Positions 11,654 through 27,800 of a DNA stretch of 64,000 nucleotides are shown piece after piece. Numbering within the stretch: the first letter of the stretch is position 1; each line of letters starts with the position of its first letter. The position numbers and the translations under genes were made by a program. The notes beneath the pieces were generated by a model that did not search any database, was not told the origin of the DNA, and saw nothing but the letters and a program-made list of their open reading frames with translations. Location: contig CM055819.1 of NCBI GenBank assembly GCA_029582265.1, forward strand, positions 9,918,135-9,982,134, read 5' to 3'. The stretch is from Zoroaster sp. YZ-2022. Taxonomy: Eukaryota > Echinodermata > Asteroidea > Forcipulatida > Zoroasteridae.

Positions 11654-12399
11654 CCTACGTGACGACGTAGTGTTTGTACATAGCTACAGGGTTTGTACCG
11701 ATCGTTTGTACACATGGGTTGATTCTACAATACGATGTTCTTTGTTTTCGTATGTTTTAATCGTTTGAGAATCGTTGCACACATTTAATGGAAGGGCATT
11801 AACTTGATTCGTTACATCCTTTGCATTTATCCACATACAAATTGTCTCAAACGTCTAGGGGACAAAAAATGAAATTTCTGTGTACAATGATTACAGTTCA
11901 TGCGTTTTAAGTTTATTTCAATATATCGTAAATACTAAACAAAGAACTCGGTGTCCCAATAATTATCAATATACATTTAGCCGAAACCCCTGTGTTCGTT
12001 TTCATCAAACACTTTGTTGCAATTTTGTTCTATTGTAGTAATATCTGTACAGATAATACTGCAAACAATATTGTCAATTTCAAACAATAACAAACACCTC
12101 ATCAGTCTCCTGCCACCTACTGTCCCACGGCAAAAAACTCCCACTCACAGTCTCATCTACCCACCCGTCCTGTCGATCGGGTCTTGCCTACCACACAACC
12201 ATGAGGCCCGTCATACTTCAATGTTTTTTGAGCAAAGGAAGTTCTGATGGAAGGAAGATGATATTGTAGGATTTGACGAGTACAATGGTACATCAATATT
12301 CCATGTATAATATTGAAATAATGGAGGACGGTAGAGTATTGGAAACTGATTGATACTTGAGGGACCCAACTTACAATCAGTTTCAAAACCTTATGTTTA
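11654..12399. other. Intergenic, nothing recognised
   Basis: AT-rich sequence without a supportable exon. Short reading frames on both strands near 12014-12479 overlap each other and show no family resemblance. Confidence 0.4.
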
Positions 12400-12720
12400 T
12401 TAAATAGTGGTAAAAAGGAACGTCCGTTTTGAGGATCCGCAACTGCTTCAAAATTCAATGAAATGCAAAGCCGATTCATATAGTTTTGGTTTCCACATGC
12501 ACAGAAAACAGCTTAGACCTACAGCAGACAGAATGTTCATGAACAAAAAATGTACGTCATATACTTCCCTGAATATTTCCCTGAATTTTTCAAGCATGAC
12601 CTAGACAAGTTTATGCAATTAGTAATATGCCATAGTTTTGTAAGTTTCCGAGAAATGCGAAGTCAAAGACAAGTCCGTCATTAAAAGTGCGACGAATCAC
12701 GTACACACGACGATACGTAG
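12400..12720 (+). repeat. Dispersed repeat, copy 1 (direct partner at 15100-15510)
   Basis: Shares GTCCRTTTTGAGGATC, TTTTGGTTTCCACA, ACAAGTTTATGCAA, CCATAGTTTTGTAAGTTT and CCGAGAAATGC in the same order as 15100-15510. The copies are diverged, with indels. No ORF. Confidence 0.8.
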
Positions 12721-13305
12721 CCGGCTCGCCGGTCGCAATGTGTTTCTCGGGTGCTTCTATAATTAATTCACCGATTGTCATGGTAGGCCTACCTAGTAGT
12801 TACTACGCTCAATGTGGGTGATACCGAGATCGAGACATGTTTTGTCAGAATAAAAAAAAATTGTGTTAGGCCTATTATTTTTTGGTTATTATTATTTTTT
12901 TTAATTACAAAATTAATTCAGAAGCAACGATTTTGAAAAGTTGTTTTTGCAAAATATTTGGGGACAAAAGAGCAATCTGATCCTAGCATTAGGCAGCACA
13001 ACTTGATGTATATCTAGATGCAGACCCATCTTGTGTTTAACCTTTTTAGCGGCGGATCTATATATGTTTTTAACATATCACCCCAACAAACTCTTCAACA
13101 ATCTGGCAATGCCCTTACATATACAATAGGAAACACACATGATGAATAACATGGGTCTACTGAGTCTACTGAGATCTGAAAATATTTCAACATTCTGCTA
13201 TTTGATTAGGCCTATAAGACACAAGTATTACGGTTGTTTAGTCTTGTGCCGCTTTCTTTTAACAATCTTGCTCCACCCATTAAAATAAACAGATTAAAAG
13301 AAGGG
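12721..13305. other. Intergenic, nothing recognised
   Basis: AT-rich sequence with a TTATTATT-rich stretch near 12880-12910. No gene or mobile-element boundary is visible. Confidence 0.4.
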
Positions 13306-13313
13306 TCCACACC

Positions 13314-13480
13314 CAGCGGCGTAGCCAGGACTTTTTCAGTGGGGGGGGGGGGGGCACTGCTTTTCAGTGAGGGGGGGGGGGGCAGGCCGGGGGTATGGGT
13401 TTTTCCCTTTTCTTTTTCTCAGTTTCTTTTTTGGGGCACTATGAGGATTTTTCATGGGAGGCACGGGGGCTACGCCGCTG
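13314..13480. mobile_element. hAT MITE, 167 bp, 8-bp TSD TCCACACC
   Basis: Termini CAGCGGCGTAGCCAGG and GGGGGCTACGCCGCTG are inverted repeats, flanked by a perfect 8-bp duplication TCCACACC (13306-13313 and 13481-13488). G-runs lie just inside the left end. No ORF; a hAT-type non-autonomous element. Confidence 0.93.
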
Positions 13481-13601
13481 TCCACACCTGAAATTGTTTT
13501 ACAAAGCTTCATCCTGTTTCCATTTTAGACACAATTTAAACAAACTTTCAATGAAAAGATTTCTAGATTTTGTTGTGTTGCCCACCTACTACGGTAACAT
13601 T

Positions 13602-13690
13602 TAGTCCGAATGCTTTTGTCGCTGTGAGCAGACAAATTACATAATTATTCTAAAAATTGGAGACTGTGAACGGAAGAAGTATTCGGACTA
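13602..13690. mobile_element. 89-bp MITE with 9-bp TSD GGTAACATT
   Basis: Termini TAGTCCGAATGCTT and AAGTATTCGGACTA are 14-bp inverted repeats with one mismatch, flanked by a perfect 9-bp duplication GGTAACATT (13593-13601 and 13691-13699). Nine-bp duplications are typical of Mutator-like elements and also occur in Merlin. Its inner sequence (ACAAATTACATAATTATTCT then GGAGACTGTGAA) recurs in both arms of the foldback element at 36036-36614. Confidence 0.88.
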
Positions 13691-14055
13691 GGTAACATTA
13701 TGCCTATGATCTAGCCCACAAATAGGCCGCGCAGTCTACATCTGAAAATGTTTTTTCTTCATCCTGTTTCCATTTTAAGACACATTTTGAAACAATCTTT
13801 TAATGTCGAACTCATGTTTCTCACAAAGGCTAAACAAGCTATGCAAAGATGGTCCGAAAACCGGACCACTACGCAGGTAGAATATTGGATGTCTAGTTTC
13901 TGGTTCAAACCAAAAATAATGAGCATGTTTGCCGCATAAAATAGAAGAGAACAGACTATACTGTGACAGCAAGGTGAGCTTTTACGAGATATTGTGAGAT
14001 TATGCCGTTGCCAACGCTGATCCAATCACAATCTTTTGTCATTGAAGAATAGCCT

Positions 14056-14069
14056 CTCCATAGCAACCA
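14056..14069 (-). promoter_or_regulatory. Candidate RFX X-box half-site upstream of TEKT4
   Basis: CTCCATAGCAACC reads on the minus strand as GGTTGCTATGGAG, close to the left half and centre of the RFX consensus GTTGCCATGGYAAC. A further GTTGCC lies at about 14005. RFX factors drive many ciliary genes, and TEKT4 starts about 1.9 kb downstream. A 5' untranslated exon would be needed to place this in the promoter; a TTGCAG acceptor-like site sits just before the ATG at about 15931. The second half of the motif is poor, so this is a weak call. Confidence 0.25.
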
Positions 14070-14504
14070 GTAACAAAGGGGCGCTACAGCATTATGTTGT
14101 GGTGAAACACGCGACGTACATGTACGTACACCTGCTAGCTGTAGAGAGCTAGCTAGCTGGCTAGCTAGCTACGACCAAAAATTATCACATTCAGTCAGCT
14201 TAACAACACGGAAGCAGGTGGACACTCATTTTATAGTTGGTAAAGTTTTAATTTTTGTATCCTTTTTATACACTGTTACCTTCATAAATATGTTTATGAC
14301 AAATACTATACTAGCATCATTCTTAAATCGTAAAAGATAAATAACGTTAATGTTATTGTTAGATTACTTTTAAAAAGTACAGACTGTTCAACAGATACAG
14401 AAATTTATCGTTATGTATGAAATTGTTTTTGTTTTTTTCGTGGGAACATGGAGAAGAAAGCAAAACGGTTTTCCTTTGGTGGAAATAAACATATCCTCAA
14501 TTTA

Positions 14505-14960
14505 CCCTAAATGACGCACCTAAGGTTATATAATCAACTGGACAGTAACTTACAAATGAAATTAGCAGTTTGGTGTTTCATTTTGTTTCACTTTCAGTGA
14601 AGGATTCTCTTGTAAAATGCTGAATTTCAATGCATGATCATATGCGTGGACGTCTTGAGCGCCGTTTTTTGAGACGCACAGAATTGTGGTCGTCAAAAAA
14701 TTGATGTTGGTATAATGACTCACCCCCAAACTGTTAAAGTTAATGTACCCAAGAAGAAAAACAATTGAATCATGTTTCATCTTATTCCAGATGGTTGTAA
14801 AATTGTTTTTAATCTTGAAAATAAAAATATTGTTTTCGATTTTTAAAATAAAATGGTATAATTTGGAGAAGCTCTCAAAACTTTTAATCAATATTCTTAA
14901 AAGAACAATAAAATGGAAGGTGGTTAAAATTTTTGCAAAAAGTACTTTAAAACTTTGAAA
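14505..14960 (+). repeat. Dispersed repeat, copy in + orientation
   Basis: Contains AAATGAAATTAGCAGTTTGG, TGCTGAATTTCAATGC and AAGGTGGTTAAAATTTTTGC in order. The reverse complement of the same series is at 28441-28745, with some internal differences. No coding function. Confidence 0.8.
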
Positions 14961-15099
14961 TGTGTAAAAATGCTGTTAACATTTTGTCAAATAAAAGATT
15001 TCTTTTCATAACCATGATATTAATGTTTCATTTTCTCAATAATTTTCCACTACCGTCGAAATAAACACCAACGAATTAAGTAGTCTTCGTTCGCTTCTT

Positions 15100-15510
15100 T
15101 TATAAGGAATGTGTCCATTTTGAGGATCAGCATTTCTTTAAAAAATCATTGCAAATGCAAAGCATTCATATATTTTGGTTTCCACAGACAACAGCTTGTT
15201 GACGGCATAGAACAATAAAATCACAGATGTTCGTGAAAAAAAATTGAGGTCAATGTAAATCTCTTACTATTTGTATCTAATAAAATCAGTGGTTAAACAA
15301 CTTTTTCCACTTTCACAAGCACTAACTTTCCAGTAAATCATACAATTTCACTATAATTTTTATTTCTGTAACAAGTACGACTTAGATAAGTTTATGCAAC
15401 CAGTAATACGCCATAGTTTTGTAAGTTTTCCGAGAAATGCTAAGCCAAAGGTACATGTAGGTGCGTCATTTCACGAGTGCGGCAAATTACGTACATGGAC
15501 GATACTACAG
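15100..15510 (+). repeat. Dispersed repeat, copy 2 (direct partner at 12400-12720)
   Basis: Same ordered motifs as the 12.4-kb copy, ending in GTGCGGCAAATTACGTACA and GACGATACTAC. It lies about 450 bp upstream of the TEKT4 start. Confidence 0.8.
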
Positions 15511-15956
15511 TGATGTCCAGGTTTTTTTAAAAATATGTGTAATATCATATATACAAACTAAATATTTTCATAAATAACTTAATAATTTTTACCTGTGTGA
15601 AGCTGCTGAAACTCAGCACATACTTTTAAATGGAAATCATAGCCTGAAAACGTAGTCAATGAACTTTTCATCCATTGTGTCTTTGTGACACATTAAAACA
15701 AGCATGTGGCAATAGTGAATATTAATTATATTAGGGCCTATAAATATATTAGGCCTATTATGGTGCAGGCCTATTTGGAAAACATGCATATTTGGTGCCA
15801 AAAAATATAAAAAAACTTGAGTCAATCAAATAAATGGGAAAGAGGCAACTAACCTGAATAGACAACCTTGTTGAGGTTTAATCTCTTTTATTTAAGATTT
15901 TTAAAATTGTTATTCCACTTCCAGATTTTGCAGTTTTAGCTCAATCATTCATCAAT

Positions 15957-20629
<4,673 letters not shown>

Positions 20630-21331
20630 AGCACTTACCTGTGATTTGGTCTTGTTTAGGGACATTATAGAGACATGTTCATGGTTACACTACCATAACC
20701 AAGGTATGGGGAGGGGATAGGTTAGATTGATGGTTGTGATTAAACTAATAACAATGTTCACTGTGATGTCAGTTTTTTTTAATAAGAATTATTTATTTCA
20801 TTTTTTCTAGAGTTTTGTTCACAATGTGGATTTTTTAAAGCATTTCTGGACCTATCCCAGTTTGTTGGTATTAGAAGTTGGACCTATCCCCTGTTACTGT
20901 TAATCTAAAATCCCATGCTTATGAAAACAGGTATTCTATGTCAAAAGTTCATAATGCAAAATAAGTCATGATTAAGATGCAATGGCTTAAATATCCTGTT
21001 CCCAAAAACATCACTACAGTTTATCTCAAAATTACATTTACTTATTGGTTTATCTTGTACTGTATCAATTTCCTAAGAGAAATTATGTGATGTGTTTTTT
21101 TTAACAACTGACAAAATTTATTCCGTCCAACTTGTAAATATATGAATAACATAAACGATGCTAATTTTTGTCTTCATGATACTTAACATTTTCGAAAAGA
21201 ATGAGTTGGTAAATATGGGAAAATACCTGTAAATGTTTAACATGAATGCTTGTACATGTACACAATATGTAGTGTGTATTTTTTGGCACACATTTCTTAA
21301 ACTTTTCTGTCTTTTATTAAGCCAGTACATG
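20630..21331. other. TEKT4 3' UTR and flank
   Basis: Sequence after the TEKT4 stop, AT-rich, with no exon or repeat boundary visible. The polyadenylation site could not be fixed; several AATAAA-like words occur further on. Confidence 0.4.
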
Positions 21332-21534
21332 TACACTGAGCAAAAATATAAACGCCCCATGTTTCAACCTGACCCCCACCGTGTCCACGATTGCCAGACG
21401 CCACTATCGTGTTCTAACGGACAGTAATCTGTAGCATATTGAACAACAAAATGAATTTTGTATGATTTTGCAACCTCTAAGGCTAATAAAAGTTTCAAAG
21501 TGCCACATGGGGCGTTTATAATTTTGTTCAGTAT
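21332..21534. mobile_element. MITE with TA ends, GAGCAAAAATATAAACGCCCC termini
   Basis: Left end TACACTGAGCAAAAATATAA followed by ACGCCCCA; right end is its inverse with three differences (TGGGGCGTTTATAATTTTGT then TCAGTATA). Terminal TA dinucleotides fit TA target-site duplication as in Tc1/mariner-type elements. 203 bp, no ORF. Confidence 0.8.
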
Positions 21535-24507
21535 ACATATACTCCATGTACATGGATCCATACTTTCTAAGAATAAAGAGACATGTATAGAAACCAACTT
21601 GATACATGTAGATGATATTTTACGAAATTGATAGCTCTGACACCAACAATTTTGAAACAAAATAACACATGATTTCTAGTTCTGAATGAAGCCTAAAGGG
21701 AAGGTACAACATTGGTAATATTTTCAAAAACTACCATAAAACTTACATGGGAAAGTTTAATTTAAAAAAAGTTGCCCATCTTTATGAGAAAACACAAAAC
21801 TGCTGCATGTTTTTTATGTTTCACAAAAATTGCCAGACTGCAACTTTTTTTTAAATTTGACATAATGCCTTTTTTCTCTAAGATGATTTCTTTATACCAT
21901 GTAAAGCTTTAAGATAATTTGTTCATTGGATAAAATGGTAATTACGTGCACATGTGTGTGATATGCATTTGTACTGTACTTCCACATAAATGTACATGTC
22001 ATTATTGACAAAATAAAGAAACACATTAAAATATCCTATCTTAATAATTTGCAATGCATGTATTTAATAGAATTTGCAGAGTTATTAAATTATGTTTGAT
22101 TTATCAGTTTCACATTGTATCTTGTCTTACATCAATTTTTGTTCAATCATAAAATTGACGACTTGTAGATGTACATAATAATACACAAGTACATGTATCA
22201 TGCTATCTTGTGAATCTTGGTCACTTTGTAATGCACCAGACTGTTTTATCTATTCACTGTTAAGATAAAAATCAAACAGTAATGCAAAATTATTGGAAAA
22301 CTAAAAGAAATTTAACTTTGTCAACATTCTCCAACTGAAAATAAACACAAATGACTCTTGGGCAAACGTCAAACAATATTTTATTCCAAGTAAACACACC
22401 TTATTTAAAAAAGTTAACACCAACTTTGTGCTAAGGCTCATATAAAATGGTTTGGGAGTGCAAATCATTTCACAAGACAAGATGTTCAAGGAAGGAAAAC
22501 TAAATTTCAAGATGGATATAGGCACGTGTCTCTGAAAAAAGTTGGTTTTTTAAAAACTGTATTTGACTTCTAAGAAACATTGTGTGACAGTGGTACACAC
22601 AACTGCAATACAACAAATTCTTGTGTGAAGTGTCTGTATCCATCTTTATACAACATACCAGGGGTAGACCTTAACACTTGCCCACCCTACCACGGGATGG
22701 TTAAACTTCAAAATTACTGACCCTGATGGCTGGTAACATCTAGTGACTGACTATGTACATTATAGTGTCAACAAAGTTGAAGTCCATGCCTGACAGACAC
22801 CTAATACATGTACATGTATCTCCAATCATGCCTAACAAAGGCAGTGCACCTACATTTTGTATTTAAAGCTCAGACATATTTTTTTGACGATCATGAAATG
22901 TCAGCTCAATAAAGTTGCATTTTTGAGACAATTTCATTTACATTTTCAGACCAAAAAGTCAGCACCTCTCACCTTGCCTGTAAAGAAATTATTTACAAGT
23001 GACATTTAATTCTGATTCATAAATATGAACACAATCATGTGCATGTACAGTATAAAGACAGAGGTTTTCTGACAGCTGTATTTATATCAGTAACATTTTG
23101 GTGAATGACCAAAAGTATGGAAGGGCTTTAACATTTCAAAATTAATCAAACTTTCTATCTTACTTTATTATCATAATATGTCATGCAATCATCCTCTTCA
23201 GATACAAATCTTTGAACAAAACAAGTACATCATAACAAAAGCCCATTTGATAAAGATATAACATCCATGTTTGTTGATATGTTTAGTTAATGTACAACCT
23301 GCAAACCTGCCCAACAGAACAAACCTAAAGGGAATAATTATACAACTATGGTTATTACCAGATTTACAAATTATGATCAAAAAGCTTACTTGGTGTAAAC
23401 TTGGTACATGTACATGTATCAATCATCCTGACAAATTAGTTTGTATGAATTGAAGTGTTTTCAAGTTATAGAGAATACAGGAATATTTATGTCAAATTTA
23501 CTATAAAACATGAACAAACATGTACGTGTACACTGTCACATTTGTTTTTTCTCAAAAATGTGAGAATCTAATGTGATGAAATGTTCACAGGTTAGTTTTA
23601 TATTTTTCTTGAAACTACAAGGTTGAAATGAGCATCCACAACAGAGTGGGCAGGTAGTGAGCAATTTTCGTTTTCTACTGAAACATTCTTAATTTAAGAA
23701 AAGGAAACAAACTGTAAAATTATATAATTCACAAAATATTTGTCAGAAGCTTGGTTTTACAGTAATTAAGTGTCCAAATGAATTCATAAAAACACCCAGT
23801 GTTAGATATTGATATAATTTTGCCCTTAACCAAGGTAGCCATGTACTATTATACTACATGTAAGTGCTTTATGTGTGTATGCAGAAAAAAACAAATCCAC
23901 ATTTGACTCAATGAGACTCAAACCCAGTACATGTAACTCCTACTTACTAGTGTAAAAGTTTGATCTTCTTGACTGCAGAGCTTGCCTAAGTATTTCATTA
24001 ATTAATCCACAATCAATTAAATTTAGGACCTAATTACTGTAATACCATGAAATATGTCATTGTTAAATATTTGTTTTCCTTTTCTCAAGTAAACTAGCAC
24101 TGTCCTGATTAAAAAGAAAACTGACATATTTTGGGTAAATGATGAAAAAAGGGTGATACATCTTTAAATGTAATATAAATGCTTCAAGATGCATATTCTG
24201 TATGAATGCCTATTTGACTGGCAAGTTTTGTTTTAATTAATACATGGTTTTTCCCTTGTTAAGGGGTAGATTAATCATTTCACACACAAATTTAGCAAAG
24301 CATTAAAATGTGTAATAGCATATACATAAACCAATTTCTCATTTGAAATTACAATATGCATGTACATGTAATTTATCTTGTTTCTTCAAGGAAAACAACA
24401 CTAAACTGAAAAAAAATGCCAATAAAATAAGGATAGAATATATGCATTTAAGGTTACAATAACTACCTCAATGGATATCTATCTCAACCTTCTTATTGTT
24501 TGGATTA
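21535..24507. other. Convergent intergenic region between TEKT4 and NDUFB10
   Basis: About 3 kb of AT-rich sequence with many ACATGTACATGT clusters and no supportable exon on either strand. The right part may include the NDUFB10 3' UTR (minus strand). Confidence 0.45.
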
Positions 24508-24515
24508 CATGTACT

Positions 24516-24748
24516 CAGCGGCGGCACCAGACCTGTTAAACTGGGGGAGGGGGGGCAAGCTTAAATTTAAGGGGCAAACATTAATCTTTAACCCTAACTC
24601 CCTAGACAACAAAGGCAGTTGGAGGATTTTGAAAGATTTTTATTGTTCAGTAACAATGCTTAGGGAGTTAGGGTTAATGTAATTTTGTACTGCTGAAAAA
24701 GCATTGACACCATCGGGGAAAAAAATGGGGGGGCATTTGCCGCCGCTG
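24516..24748. mobile_element. hAT MITE, 233 bp, 8-bp TSD CATGTACT
   Basis: Left end CAGCGGCGGCACCAG, right end GCCGCCGCTG, flanked by a perfect 8-bp duplication CATGTACT (24508-24515 and 24749-24756). Inside is a second inverted pair, TTAACCCTAACTCCCTA and TAGGGAGTTAGGGTTAA, which could be an older inner element. It ends about 118 bp past the NDUFB10 stop codon, so it probably lies in or near that gene's 3' UTR. Confidence 0.9.
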
Positions 24749-24865
24749 CATGTACTCCTTTAACATTCTTTCTATTGTGGTTGATTTTCATCAACCTAAA
24801 TTTCAATCCAACTAAAACCATCAAATGATACATGTATCATTTAATCTCAAGTGATGTCACTTGAT

Positions 24866-27800
24866 TCACACTGCACTTTCTTTTCTTTTCTTCCTCTCAT
24901 CCAATAAGCGATATTTCTGTTTCATCATGCATCGGACAGAGGTGCCAGCAGCACCCAGACCACCATCTGTGTGGAATAAAAATTTTTTAGTTTTTAAATA
25001 ACCTAAACAAAGATGATACAGGGAAAGTATACAATTGGTATACATGTATGTCCGTTATTCTGTGTCTCACTTCATGTGAATAAAGATATACATGTCTAGT
25101 AATACTGTATATATACACATAACAACTAACCTGTTTCTGCTTATTATGTTCAGTTGTTAATGAGAAAATAGTGAAAATTGCATTCAGATATTTTGATTGG
25201 CAAGAATATTGATGACATATTGTTATACAAATTCTGATGTACATAATTGGGGAATAACATTTGACTATTGTTTAAACATCTCAGACAGAAAGATTACAAG
25301 ATATACCATCAACTTTAAGTACATGTATGTTTCATGTAAAATTGTGATCGTTTATTTTCTTTGAGAATTTCTAATGTATACATGACCTTTAAATGAACAA
25401 ATTCTTAACTCTCACATTTTCTGTAGATCTTACTTGAATGACATTAATGATTCTAACTTTTCATAATGTTACAAATATTATTCCCATTGTGAAGATTAAC
25501 ATTGTAATTCACAATAACTATTAATAATATGAATCACAAATTATTATATGATCTAGCATCACAAAGTGGCAAGCAAATAAATGTACATGTACTGAGATTG
25601 TAGTATGATTGCATTGAGTAGACTTTCCATTTCTATATCATACTACGAGAAGGGGGTCTTTAAATGGAGGTTACATTTTTGATAAATTGCTTTATGTTTT
25701 GATAAATTGCTTTTGCTTTGTGTTTGCTTAAGCCCTTTTCACACAACGAAAAAAGTGCCTACACTCCTTGAGACAAATTTTATGAACGCCGATTTATCAT
25801 TCCACGTTGGACCACGTTGGACCACTTTCGCGAGCTTTCACATGACACGATGTAATAATCGACCAATGTTCCTTGAGACGAGAGCAGTACCAGTGAAATG
25901 ATGACGTATCACTTGCATGCGTGTGTGTACGTCACGTCATCACATACGTAAATCTAAACAAGCAAACTTCATTCGCAAAAAAGAGTTGTTCTGACAAGAG
26001 TTCTCACAAGCGCCCTCCTCCAATAGTCCATCTTTCTCCATTAATCAAGCTTTCTTTTATGCTTTATTTGGAGTTTTTTTTACTCGGTTTCCTCGACAAA
26101 CAAAGTCAAGTAAATGCAGCAAGAAAAGCAAAGTGTGGACATCACTGTCAGCCATTTTGAGGGTGCACATGGTACGTATGCAAACGACAGATGCACATAC
26201 ACCCGAGACCAATCATGTGATGCTTTGCTACACCAAAGGTCGTGCATGAAGGGTCTTCACACATGCATAATAAGACCACTGTCGCATGGAACGTTGGTCA
26301 ATAAACAACAGATCGTTTTTCACACGAGGGAGTGTACTAGGTTCCATGAAAAAAATTTTCGCTTGCGTAAGATTTTGTTGTAGGTCGGGACCTCCGACAA
26401 AATCTCTCAATGTTTGAGACAAACTCTCAAGTACTGTAGGACGGTCTCAAACATTGGTCTCCTTTCACACAAAGCTCATTTTGTAATATTTCTCAAACAT
26501 TGAGAGAATCTCTCAAGAAATGTTGGGTTTTTTGTTGTGTGAAAAGGGCTTTACTTTCAAGCAAACTGGAAAGTTTCAGCTTATTAATTGAAAATACATT
26601 ATAAAGTTTGGAATGTTTGTCTCAGGAAGTGGAAAATTCAGTTGATTCAAATTCAAAAGATTTTATTTATTGTACCGATAGCTAGGCTTGGGCGATATAT
26701 ATCGGCAAACATATATCACGATTTTTGATAGTATTGCGATTTTTTTTTTTCATTCACACATGATTGCTTTAGAGCCGATAACCACATGTATGTACCCCTC
26801 TACAAGCATCACAATCAATTGCAAATTCGTTTGCATAGTGTGTATGTGCTTTTGAAGTAGTTTCTCACTTCCGAAAGCTGAAAAGACTGTCCTAATTTTT
26901 GTTTCCATGGAATTTCTGACTTGACTCACAATGGCAATTTTTTTTAATCGTGATATATTTTTTAATCTCGATATCGTAATCGAATAAAAAAGGTATCGTG
27001 ATATTCGATATTATCGTGTTATCGCCCAAGCTTACTGATAGCATCTCAGACAAATACATTGTATATTAAGGGATGTATGATACCATTATCAAGTTTTATG
27101 TTAAACTGGGATCATTTATTTCTTTTGATATGTACATGTACAGTGTACATGTTATACAAAATATTTTTCCTCCCTCTAAATGGCTGTGCTAGAAAATTAC
27201 ACCAGGCAACTTTCCCTCATTCTGATGCTGAGTGATATAAATTGTATATAATTATTAGTCTTGAAGTCTTATTAGTCAATGGGCTACCAGCACCACCCTC
27301 CCCCTCCCCCCCGGGGATTTTTCAAGACATATATTTTTGTAAACCTTGACCATAGAGCTATTGAAATCAGGTTGTCTGCAAGTTGCCTGTTGGTGGATGA
27401 GGCTGTGAGGGCGCTTTTTCAAAATGGCCGCCAAAATCCCGGTAATCGACTGTGCCACATAGGAAGATTTTTTATTTTTTAGTGCCCACCCCCTGGGAAT
27501 TTTTCAAGACAATTATTTTTGTAAACCTTGACCATAGAGGTACTGAAATCAGGTTGTCTGCAAGTTGCCTGTTGGTGGGTGAGGCTGTGAGGGCGCTTTT
27601 TCAAAATGGCTGCCAAAATCCCGGTAATCGACTGTGCCGCATAGGAGGATTTTTTATTTTTTAGTGCCCACCCCCTGGGGATTTTTCAAGACAATTATTT
27701 TTGTAAACCTTGACCACAGAGGTACTGATGTCAGGTTGTATTCAAATTGCCAGTTGGTGGGTGAGGCTGTGTGGGCGATTTTTCAAAATGGCCAAAATCC

